Made by a program: the position numbers and the translations under genes. A stretch of DNA of 7,827 nucleotides from assembly GCA_944391635.1 (NCBI GenBank), contig CALXUL010000161.1, positions 1 through 7,827 of the forward strand, read 5' to 3'. Position 1 is the stretch's first letter. Each line of letters starts with the position of its first letter. Of this stretch, positions 1 to 6,172 are shown in pieces. The notes under the pieces were generated by a model that saw only the letters and a list, made by a program, of their open reading frames with translations, searched no databases and was not told where the DNA came from. The stretch comes from an uncultured Clostridia bacterium (GTDB taxonomy: Bacteria; Bacillota; Clostridia; UBA1381).

Positions 1-1248
1 ATTATGCCTTTCAATCACCGCAAGATGAATAAGCCCGGCATTACTTTTTCTATACACTTTCTTTGTTGAAAGTGAACCCGGATCAATAGAAATTACCGGA
101 ACACTACTTGAAAAATCGCAAACCAAATCTTTTGCCAAAAATGGTTTATAATTAACAGTGTTATAAACCGTTTTAATATCATTGCAACTTCTTTTCTCAA
201 ATACCGCCTTTCCCTTTTCAGCAACTAATTTGCCTTTTTTCCATACGGCAATTATATTTTCCGGAATTAAATCTTCTGCTAAAACCATATCCGCAGCAAA
301 CCCAGGCGCTATTGCTCCGGTATTTTTCAAGCCATAACACTGTGCAGCATTTATGCTTGCCGCCCTTAATGCTACAAATACATCCATACCTGCTTTCACA
401 GCCGATAATATGCAATTTTTTACCGTACCTGCTTCTTTAATATCGCAAATATTTCTATCATCGGTACAAAACGTAATTCTTGAGGCATTATTATAATCAA
501 CTGCGGCTGCCATTTCATCGAATTCTTTTGACATACGACCACACCTAAGCTGAACATACATTCCGCAAGATATCTTTTCTTTCATTTCTCTTTCACACGT
601 ACATTCATGGTCTGTTCTTATTCCAGAAGATACATACGCATTCAAATCATAGCCCGTAACTTTCGGGGCATGTCCATCTACAATATCCGCAACTTTAATT
701 TTCGCTAAAACCTCCGAATCTGCACTTATTACCCCAGGATAATTCATCATTTCTCCAAGTCCCAAGAAATTATATTTCTTCAGATATTCTTTTATCTTTT
801 CAGAATCCAAACTCGCACCCGATAGCTCAAAATCGGTTGCCGGAACGCATGAAGGCAGCATAAAAAAGAAATCCATAGGCGTTAACAATGCATCTTCTAT
901 CATATATTGAATTCCATCAATACCACATACATTGGCAATTTCATGAGGATCACAAACAGCTGCTGTTACTCCAGTTGGCATTACCGCTCTTGCATATTCC
1001 GATGGCGTTACCATTGACGATTCTATATGTACATGTGAATCAATAAACCCCGGCATCACAAAAGCCCCGTTGGCATCATATTCTTTTTCACCTGAATATA
1101 TTCCTATGCCGGCAATAACACCATCCAAAACAGCAATATCGCCATTTTTTATACATGAGTTAAAAACATCAACTATCTGTGCATTTTTAATTACAAAATC
1201 CGCCTTTGTACGTCCTTTAGCCACATCTATGAGATTCTTTATATCCAT
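1..1248 (-). CDS. ade: Adenine deaminase, 3' end cut by window edge
   Basis: Deaminates adenine to hypoxanthine and ammonia in the cytoplasm (purine salvage); an amidohydrolase-superfamily metalloenzyme. The first 416 residues are visible with no stop; the family usually has about 570-600, so the C-terminal domain lies beyond base 1. Visible motifs are PGFIDSHVHIESS (metal ligands H72 and H74), CDPHEIANV (99-107), LPSCVPATDFELSGA (131-145), LGEMMNYPGV (E166), DGHAP (H193), TDHE (H214) and CTDDR (261-265), then GAIAPGFAADMV. The visible end, VIERHN, is where the C-terminal domain begins in this family. All expected metal-binding residues are present. The start is ATG at 1248, with GAGGTG at 1254-1259 overlapping the stop of the upstream fumarase beta gene, so the two are probably translationally coupled. 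The usual REGS..KN segment reads RCGRMSKE here (235-242), a local divergence. Family call is firm; adenine specificity is inferred. Confidence 0.94.
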   Translation of the reverse strand, partial: MDIKNLIDVAKGRTKADFVIKNAQIVDVFNSCIKNGDIAVLDGVIAGIGIYSGEKEYDANGAFVMPGFIDSHVHIESSMVTPSEYARAVMPTGVTAAVCDPHEIANVCGIDGIQYMIEDALLTPMDFFFMLPSCVPATDFELSGASLDSEKIKEYLKKYNFLGLGEMMNYPGVISADSEVLAKIKVADIVDGHAPKVTGYDLNAYVSSGIRTDHECTCEREMKEKISCGMYVQLRCGRMSKEFDEMAAAVDYNNASRITFCTDDRNICDIKEAGTVKNCILSAVKAGMDVFVALRAASINAAQCYGLKNTGAIAPGFAADMVLAEDLIPENIIAVWKKGKLVAEKGKAVFEKRSCNDIKTVYNTVNYKPFLAKDLVCDFSSSVPVISIDPGSLSTKKVYRKSNAGLIHLAVIERHN

Positions 1249-1257
1249 ATCCGCACC

Positions 1258-1809
1258 TCAGATTTTTCTATATTTTTTCTGACCTAAAACATATAAATCA
1301 TTGCCTTCGGCATCAACAAGAACCACACACGGCAAGTCTTCAACAACAAGTTTTCGTACTGCTTCTGTACCAAGTTCAGGATACGCAATAACCTCCGAAC
1401 TTTTTATGCATTCTGCTATGAGCGCTCCCGCACCGCCAGTTGCACCAAAATACACTGCGCCATTTCTTACAATAGCATCAATTACATCCTTATTCCTTGC
1501 GCCCTTGCCAAGCATACCTCCAAGACCTTTGTCAAGTAATAGTGGTGTATACGCATCCATTCTGCCTGCTGTTGTCGGACCGCATGAACCAATTATCTCT
1601 CCCGGCTTTGCGGGACAAGGTCCGGCATAATATATTACCTGTCCTTTTAAGTCAAACGGAAAGTCAATACCTTTATTATAATCATCACACATCTGTTTAT
1701 GTGCTGCATCTCTTGCTGTATATATTACTCCGGATAACAAAACGCTGTCTCCTGCATGTAAAGATTGAACCTGTTCCTTATCTAACGGCGTCCTAATCTT
1801 AATCGGCAT
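1258..1809 (-). CDS. Class I fumarase / tartrate dehydratase beta subunit (orphan)
   Basis: A 183-residue protein matching the C-terminal (beta) subunit of the Fe-S hydro-lyases that include two-subunit class I fumarase and L-tartrate dehydratase, which add or remove water from dicarboxylic acids. Visible motifs are TARDAAHK (31-38), YYAGPCPAKPG (60-70), GSCGPTTAGRMD (74-85, the substrate-binding loop), MLGKG (99-103) and YFGATGGAGAL (120-130). Length is normal for a stand-alone beta subunit. The Fe-S cluster cysteines belong to the alpha subunit, which is normally encoded directly upstream; here a HAD gene occupies that place and no alpha gene is in the window. The start is ATG at 1809, with AGGAGG at 1817-1822 seven bases upstream. 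The gene begins 14 bases after the HAD gene and ends 9 bases before ade. Fumarate versus tartrate or another hydroxyacid cannot be decided from the sequence. Confidence 0.92.
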   Translation of the reverse strand: MPIKIRTPLDKEQVQSLHAGDSVLLSGVIYTARDAAHKQMCDDYNKGIDFPFDLKGQVIYYAGPCPAKPGEIIGSCGPTTAGRMDAYTPLLLDKGLGGMLGKGARNKDVIDAIVRNGAVYFGATGGAGALIAECIKSSEVIAYPELGTEAVRKLVVEDLPCVVLVDAEGNDLYVLGQKKYRKI

Positions 1810-1823
1810 TTTAATACCTCCTC

Positions 1824-2843
1824 TTATACCAAAAAATCTTCAAGCGATTTCAATATATACTCTGCTTTTTTATCTTCAAAATAAGCACGTGCAGCACTGC
1901 CTGAGATTCCTGTCAGAACAGCGCAGAAGTCTGCACCCATTGCTTTAGCTGCGAGAATATCAGCGCCAGCATCGCCCACTACAAGACTTTTTAAAGCTTC
2001 GCTCTTGTCAAATTCGCCCTTTACAATCTTTTCATCAGAATATTCCTCGCCCATAAGCGCCTTTATAAAAATATACGGATGAGGCTTGGTCAGATTAAGA
2101 CTAAGTTTCTTTTCAGCATTCATCACATGATTATGATTTATAATACACGAAGGCTCAAAATAACCTTGAATACCAAAAGATTTAAGCGGAGGATATAGCT
2201 CATTTTCAGGTCTGCCTGTGCCAATTGCAAGCCTTTTTCCTTTTTCATTTAACAGCTTCAAAATTTCTAAAAGCTTAAAACGGTCTATAATTGGTTCTTC
2301 GGAATACACAAAGCCTTTTTTGCCAGGGTTTACAGGCTTTTTAGAAAACTTTTGTTCAAAAAGTGTATCACCTAAAAACCACTCCTGAAAAGTAAGCATC
2401 ATGTCATACCACAGCTTACCATTTCTTTGTGTGTCACCACTACATTTTTCTGAAAGACTTTTTGCTATTACTGGATATTCATCAAGTATATTATTACGAA
2501 GACTATTTGCAAAGTCAAGCACACGTTCAAAATCCAAAGTATCTAAAATCATGCATCCCGCAAAAACTACATACCCCAAATCCCAGTTTGAATTTACACC
2601 TTTTGCTTTTAAAACCTCTATTATTTTATCGTTACAAAATACCTGTTTTCGGATACTCTTAGCATCATTTTGTATTTTATTTACATCTATTTTTGCATTT
2701 CCGTAATATCTATCCGAGTGCGTCCATTCCCAAACCGTCAATGCAGCACAAGTCCAGTAATGCTGTTCACTTGTAATAACACCGTCCATATCGAATATTA
2801 CAGTCTTATACTTATCCAAAAAAGGCGCTAATTGTGCCATCAT
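1824..2843 (-). CDS. HAD-superfamily hydrolase with long cap domain
   Basis: A 339-residue haloacid dehalogenase-fold protein, probably a cytoplasmic phosphatase of unknown substrate. All four HAD motifs are present: motif I DMDGV with nucleophile D18 and acid/base D20; motif II GTGRP with T209; motif III TKPHP with K253; motif IV GDAGAD with D291 and D295. This predicts an active Mg-dependent enzyme. About 185 residues separate motifs I and II, far more than the roughly 70 of a simple C1 cap; the insert is rich in Trp and aromatic residues (W30, W38, W40, W87, W145, W155) and probably forms a large helical lid that selects the substrate. There are two adjacent ATGs, at 2843 and 2840; GGAGG at 2847-2851 is 3 bases from the first and 6 from the second, so Met2 may be the real start. 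It lies just after a terminator-like hairpin and 14 bases before the fumarase beta gene. No specific family name is recognised. Confidence 0.88.
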   Translation of the reverse strand: MMAQLAPFLDKYKTVIFDMDGVITSEQHYWTCAALTVWEWTHSDRYYGNAKIDVNKIQNDAKSIRKQVFCNDKIIEVLKAKGVNSNWDLGYVVFAGCMILDTLDFERVLDFANSLRNNILDEYPVIAKSLSEKCSGDTQRNGKLWYDMMLTFQEWFLGDTLFEQKFSKKPVNPGKKGFVYSEEPIIDRFKLLEILKLLNEKGKRLAIGTGRPENELYPPLKSFGIQGYFEPSCIINHNHVMNAEKKLSLNLTKPHPYIFIKALMGEEYSDEKIVKGEFDKSEALKSLVVGDAGADILAAKAMGADFCAVLTGISGSAARAYFEDKKAEYILKSLEDFLV

Positions 2844-2846
2844 TTT

Positions 2847-2851
2847 CCTCC
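2847..2851 (-). promoter_or_regulatory. Ribosome binding site of the HAD gene
   Basis: GGAGG on the minus strand, 3 bases before the ATG at 2843 and 6 bases before the in-frame ATG at 2840. The spacing favours the second ATG. It lies directly after the AT-rich tail of the upstream terminator-like hairpin. Confidence 0.7.
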
Positions 2852-2906
2852 AAATATTAAAAGCCGACAGTTTGAAACCACTTATTCAACTGCCGGCTAA
2901 TTTTCT
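2852..2906 (-). terminator. Intrinsic terminator-like stem-loop after hisB
   Basis: On the minus strand, bases 2897-2885 pair with 2876-2863: ten continuous base pairs including one G-U, then a one-base bulge and three more pairs, closing an 8-base loop. The stem base is GC-rich (GCCG/CGGC). The 3' arm runs straight into TTTTAATATTT (2862-2852), and an A-rich stretch precedes the stem. This is the layout of a Rho-independent terminator for the dnaK-dnaJ-hisD-hisB transcript. The U tract is interrupted, so partial read-through into the HAD gene is plausible. Confidence 0.75.
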
Positions 2907-3533
2907 TTATTTTACTTCCCACGCAATTGTCCCGGCAACACCGGCTGTCATTCCATCTCTACCTGCGCTAAGAGCATCCTTAAGGGTTAAACCAAGACTT
3001 CTATATATTGCTTCCCAGATATGGTGACCATTTTTACCTTTTTCAAGGCTTATTTGCAATGTACAGTTTGCGCCCTGTGCAAATCCATCCAAAAAGGTTT
3101 CCAAATCTTCTTTAGCCATTCCCTCAACAGTATTTTGCAGTTCAATACCATTATAATCAATATCACAAAATGTCCTGTTTTCAAAGCTTATAAGAGAATG
3201 TGCTCTTGCTTCGTCAATGATTCCGTATGCATCACCAAAGCCACGCACTTTACCTGCATTTCTGCTTACATATTCCAAAACAGCTTTGCCAAGCGCTATA
3301 CCCAAATCCTCACATATGACATGAGTAAGCGTAAACTTGTCAAGTTCCACATTTGTGATAATATTTATTCCGCTTCGCCAAGCAATATGCTCAATCATAT
3401 GATTTAAAAAAGTCAGCGGCGTATTTATATTCTTTCTGTACTCTGAAGAAAGCGGCGAAAAATCAAGTATTACTGTCATTTTCGACTCTGTGCTTTTTCT
3501 TGTCACCTCAATTTTCTCCATATCAGACACCAC
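2907..3533 (-). CDS. hisB: Divergent imidazoleglycerol-phosphate dehydratase (HisB-like)
   Basis: The family normally dehydrates imidazoleglycerol phosphate in histidine synthesis using a two-metal centre. The 208-residue length fits the single-domain enzyme, without the N-terminal phosphatase domain of the enterobacterial fusion. The second family signature is nearly intact: GKNGHHIWEAIYR (166-178) keeps H170, H171 and E174, with Arg for the usual Lys. NHM keeps H45. The first signature, normally DHHTxED, reads THVICED (70-76): H71 and E75 remain but the second His is V72. The His of the usual EHFF motif is T146 (ETFL). The C-terminal STKG motif is also absent. So residues expected to bind metal are missing and true IGP dehydratase activity is doubtful. 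The GTG start at 3533 overlaps the hisD stop (TAGTG), with AGG at 3539-3541; GTG at 3530 and ATG at 3521 (giving MEKIEV) are alternatives. Family call good, function uncertain. Confidence 0.88.
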   Translation of the reverse strand: MVSDMEKIEVTRKSTESKMTVILDFSPLSSEYRKNINTPLTFLNHMIEHIAWRSGINIITNVELDKFTLTHVICEDLGIALGKAVLEYVSRNAGKVRGFGDAYGIIDEARAHSLISFENRTFCDIDYNGIELQNTVEGMAKEDLETFLDGFAQGANCTLQISLEKGKNGHHIWEAIYRSLGLTLKDALSAGRDGMTAGVAGTIAWEVK

Positions 3534-4831
3534 TATTTCCTTTCTTTTACTGCAAGACCGTGAGTATCAAAGCCTTCTACTTCGGCAAATCTTGCCGCAT
3601 GGTCTCTTATGCGCATAAATGCCTCTCGTGACGCATATCCAACAGATGACCTTTTCAGAAAATCGTTCACAGATACGCTGGAATATGTCTTGGCAAATCC
3701 TCCGGTTGGCAAAATTGCGTTTGGACCGAGAACAAAATTACACAGTGTAACAGGTGTATAATCGCCAAGTAATATTTCACCTGCATTCTTAATTTTCGGC
3801 AAAGTTTCAAAGGGCTTTTCTGTCATTACTTCCATATGTTCCGGAGCATATTCATTAACAAACGCAATTGATTCCTCGAGAGAATCGGTTAATATTACAC
3901 CACCGTAAGTTGTATAGTTGGTGCTTATAAATTCACGGCGTTTTTCTGATATTTTCTCAAGCTGACGATTCATTATCGGAATAACCTTTTCAACCAGCTC
4001 TCTTGAGTGCGTTACCAAAAGCGCCGCGCTATCCGGACCATGCTCAGCTTCAATCATCCAGTCAAGAGCTGCCTTTTCCGGGTCTGCATGTTCATCACAA
4101 AGAATTATCGCTTCACTCGGTCCTGCAGGAAGTCCTGCGTCTATGTAACTTGCCAAAACACGTTTTGCAGCCGTAGCATAACTGTTTCCAGGTCCAATTA
4201 TCTTATGGCATTTTGGTATTGTCTGTGTACCATATGCGACCGCAGCCACAGCCTGTATACCTCCGACTTTATATATCTCATCAATACCAATTATCTTTGC
4301 AGCAGCCAAAATTGCGTCATCAACTTCGCCCTTTTCGTTAGGAGGGGTAACAACAACTATTCTCGGAACTTTAGCTACAACAGCAGGTATTCCGAGCATA
4401 CACAAAACTGAAGGAAAGCTTCCCTTTCCATGAGGCACATAAAGACATACATCTACTATAGGAGTAGTTTTTTCACCTACCATCAGTCCATCATCAACCA
4501 TCGTAAACCACATTTCTTCCGGTAGCTGCTTTTCGTGAAAATCATATATATTCTTATATGCATACTCTATTGCCTCACGGGTTTTCACGTCAAGTCTCTT
4601 GTATCCATTTTCTATTTCTTCTTTTGTAACTTTCATACTTTCAGCAGTAAGCTTTACCTTGTCAAATTTCTCTGTATATTCGAGTACTGCTTTATCCTGC
4701 CTTATACGTATATCATCCGATACTTCCTTTGCAATCTTCATCTGCTCGGTAATATCAAGTTCCGCGCGGCGCATAATAAAATCTTTCTCTTCCTTTGTCA
4801 TCTCAGAAAGTTTATATATTTTTGGCTGCAT
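3533..4831 (-). CDS. hisD: Divergent histidinol dehydrogenase-family enzyme (HisD-like)
   Basis: The family oxidises histidinol to histidine in two NAD-dependent steps with one zinc. The 432-residue length is normal and the core motifs are clear: YVPHGKGSFPS (131-141), KVGGIQAVAAVAYGT (188-202), IIGPGNSYATAAKR (211-224), AGPSE (236-240), AEHGPDS (262-268), APEH (329-332) and EGFDTH (419-424). Catalytic E331 and H332, zinc-type H264 and H424, and E419 are kept. By hand alignment to the E. coli enzyme, the zinc Gln is E261, the zinc Asp of GDY is N365, the substrate Glu upstream of it is V361, and the substrate His of NHVLPT is A372 (NAILPT). YVPGG is YVPHG. It is therefore probably a dehydrogenase of another alcohol; the HpsN branch (sulfopropanediol dehydrogenase) shows such change of use is known. 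ATG at 4831 starts 4 bases after dnaJ, with AGGAGG at 4841-4846 inside the dnaJ end. Confidence 0.9.
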   Translation of the reverse strand: MQPKIYKLSEMTKEEKDFIMRRAELDITEQMKIAKEVSDDIRIRQDKAVLEYTEKFDKVKLTAESMKVTKEEIENGYKRLDVKTREAIEYAYKNIYDFHEKQLPEEMWFTMVDDGLMVGEKTTPIVDVCLYVPHGKGSFPSVLCMLGIPAVVAKVPRIVVVTPPNEKGEVDDAILAAAKIIGIDEIYKVGGIQAVAAVAYGTQTIPKCHKIIGPGNSYATAAKRVLASYIDAGLPAGPSEAIILCDEHADPEKAALDWMIEAEHGPDSAALLVTHSRELVEKVIPIMNRQLEKISEKRREFISTNYTTYGGVILTDSLEESIAFVNEYAPEHMEVMTEKPFETLPKIKNAGEILLGDYTPVTLCNFVLGPNAILPTGGFAKTYSSVSVNDFLKRSSVGYASREAFMRIRDHAARFAEVEGFDTHGLAVKERK

Positions 4832-4835
4832 TGTA

Positions 4836-5981
4836 TTAATCCTCCTGTTTAAATAAATCTTTCATTTTATCTATAAAACTCTTCTGTCTTTTATAATTGC
4901 GACCCTCAACTTCTGATTCAAACTCACGCAGCAAACCTTTTTGTTTATTAGTTAAATTCTTAGGTATCTCAACCTCAATTGTAACATATTCATCACCGCG
5001 ACCCTTTCCACGGATATAAGGTACACCTTTGCCACGCAGCCTAAATACCGAACCAGCCTGCGTACCCTCAGGTATATCATATTCAACTATACCATCAAGG
5101 GTAGGAACCTTTACCGTTGCGCCTAACGCTGCCTGAACAAAGGTTACCGGAAGGTCTATATAAACATCAAACTCTTCACGCCTAAACAGCTCATGAGGTT
5201 TAATTCTTATAGTTATGAGCAAATCACCACTGGGACCACCGCGTTCTCCAGGCTCACCCTGACCGCTTAGCTGCATTGTTTGCCCATCGTTAATACCATG
5301 TGGTATATCAATTTCAATAGTTTTTGGCACCCTAACCTTACCTGTTCCATGACAATCGCGGCAAGGGTCTTTTATTATCTTTCCTGTGCCGTGGCATTCA
5401 GGACAGGTTGATACATTAGTCATATATCCAAGCGGAGTTCTCGTCTGCGTCTGTACCTGGCCCCTTCCGCCGCACCTTGAACAGGTCTGAGGCTTTGTAC
5501 CTGCTTTTGCGCCTGTACCAGAACAAGTATGACAATTTTCCTGTTTTGTTATATTTATCTTCTTCTTACAGCCAAAAGCCGCTTCTTCAAACGATATGTT
5601 AATGCCCTTCTGGACATCGCCTCCGCGCATCGGGCCGTTCCTTCTGGAAGAAGCACCTCCTCCAAAAAACGATTCAAATATGTCTCCTAATCCACCCATT
5701 CCCATATTTGAAAAATCAAATCCGCCGCCAAAGCCTGAAGCCTGTGCATTCGGGTCCAGACCCGCATGGCCAAACTGATCGTAACGTGCCCGCTTATCAG
5801 AATCAGACAGCACCTCGTACGCCTCGTTCACTTCCTTGAACATAGCCTCAGCCTGTGCGTTGCCTTGATTTACGTCCGGATGGTATTTTTTTGCAAGCCG
5901 TCTATATGCCTTTTTTATGGTATCGTCGTCCGCATCGCGCGCAACTCCTAATACCTCATAATAATCTCTTTTTTCCGCCAT
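4836..5981 (-). CDS. dnaJ: Chaperone protein DnaJ (Hsp40)
   Basis: Type I J-domain co-chaperone that delivers unfolded clients to DnaK and stimulates its ATPase in the cytoplasm. The 381-residue product is full length. In order, numbered from the ATG at 5981: J domain (about 3-69) with the catalytic HPD at 34-36; a Gly/Phe-rich linker (about 83-110); a zinc domain with four CxxCxGxG repeats, first cysteines at 150, 167, 193 and 207; then the C-terminal substrate-binding domains. All eight zinc cysteines are present. The reading frame is open to a GTG at 5987, but ATG at 5981 gives the conserved MAEKRDYYEVLGV start and is preferred; AGGGG at 5992-5996 lies ten bases upstream. It is downstream of dnaK, as is usual in Firmicutes, but is followed after 4 bases by hisD rather than the common prmA. 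A probable promoter in the spacer may give it some transcription independent of dnaK. Confidence 0.98.
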   Translation of the reverse strand: MAEKRDYYEVLGVARDADDDTIKKAYRRLAKKYHPDVNQGNAQAEAMFKEVNEAYEVLSDSDKRARYDQFGHAGLDPNAQASGFGGGFDFSNMGMGGLGDIFESFFGGGASSRRNGPMRGGDVQKGINISFEEAAFGCKKKINITKQENCHTCSGTGAKAGTKPQTCSRCGGRGQVQTQTRTPLGYMTNVSTCPECHGTGKIIKDPCRDCHGTGKVRVPKTIEIDIPHGINDGQTMQLSGQGEPGERGGPSGDLLITIRIKPHELFRREEFDVYIDLPVTFVQAALGATVKVPTLDGIVEYDIPEGTQAGSVFRLRGKGVPYIRGKGRGDEYVTIEVEIPKNLTNKQKGLLREFESEVEGRNYKRQKSFIDKMKDLFKQED

Positions 5982-5991
5982 AAACACAAAA

Positions 5992-5999
5992 CCCCTTTT
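5992..5999 (-). promoter_or_regulatory. Ribosome binding site of dnaJ
   Basis: AAAAGGGG on the minus strand. It is 10 bases from ATG 5981 and only 4 from the in-frame GTG 5987. The distance is slightly long for the ATG, but protein conservation supports ATG 5981 as the start. Confidence 0.55.
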
Positions 6000-6039
6000 G
6001 CCCGATCAAGCCAATAACTGACTGTACGGGAACCGCACA

Positions 6040-6068
6040 CATATGACCCGCAAAACGCGGGTCATATG
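6040..6068 (-). repeat. Perfect 12-bp inverted repeat in dnaK-dnaJ spacer
   Basis: Arms at 6040-6051 (CATATGACCCGC on the plus strand) and 6057-6068 are exact reverse complements around a 5-base loop. In RNA from the minus strand this would be a stable hairpin about 60 bases before the dnaJ start. No T tract follows on either strand, so it does not look like a classical terminator. It could be a processing or mRNA-stability element that sets the DnaK:DnaJ ratio, or a DNA-binding site; the sequence does not decide. Confidence 0.7.
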
Positions 6069-6097
6069 ACAGCTAAATGTTATTTCAATATTAAAGT

Positions 6098-6127
6098 ATT
6101 ATATTCTATAAAATAGCGTATTGTAAA
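6098..6127 (-). promoter_or_regulatory. Probable sigma-A promoter for dnaJ-hisD-hisB
   Basis: On the minus strand, TTTACA (6127-6122, five of six matches to the -35 consensus) is followed after 18 bases by a perfect TATAAT (6103-6098). Transcription would start near 6090, leaving a leader of about 110 bases that contains the hairpin at 6040-6068. The spacer is AT-rich, so chance matches are possible, but position and quality are good. Confidence 0.5.
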
Positions 6128-6150
6128 GTGCGATTTTGTAAACTAATTGT

Positions 6151-6172
6151 AAAGTAAAATAAATTTTACTTT
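6151..6172 (-). repeat. AT-rich hairpin at the dnaK stop
   Basis: A 9-bp inverted repeat (AAAGTAAAA at 6151-6159 against 6164-6172) with a 4-base loop spans the dnaK stop codon. It is almost all A-T with no clear U tract beyond it, so it is at best a weak terminator or mRNA-end structure. Confidence 0.25.

Noticed and set aside
218..415. 65-residue Cys-rich open frame on the minus strand
   Set aside because: It is an out-of-frame reading of adenine deaminase, whose own frame is continuous through this region.
1301..1630. 109-residue open frame on the plus strand
   Set aside because: Antisense shadow of the well-supported fumarase beta gene, with no independent motif.
4007..4411. 134-residue open frame on the plus strand
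   Set aside because: It lies wholly antisense to hisD, has no ribosome binding site I can see, and its Cys/Tyr/Arg-rich composition matches no family.
6040..6068. Rho-independent terminator after dnaK
   Set aside because: The hairpin is strong but no T tract follows on either strand.
5982..6165. CIRCE (HrcA) operator or CtsR site before dnaJ
   Set aside because: The spacer has no TTAGCACTC/GAGTGCTAA-type arms and no CtsR-like direct repeat; the only strong palindrome is of a different sequence.
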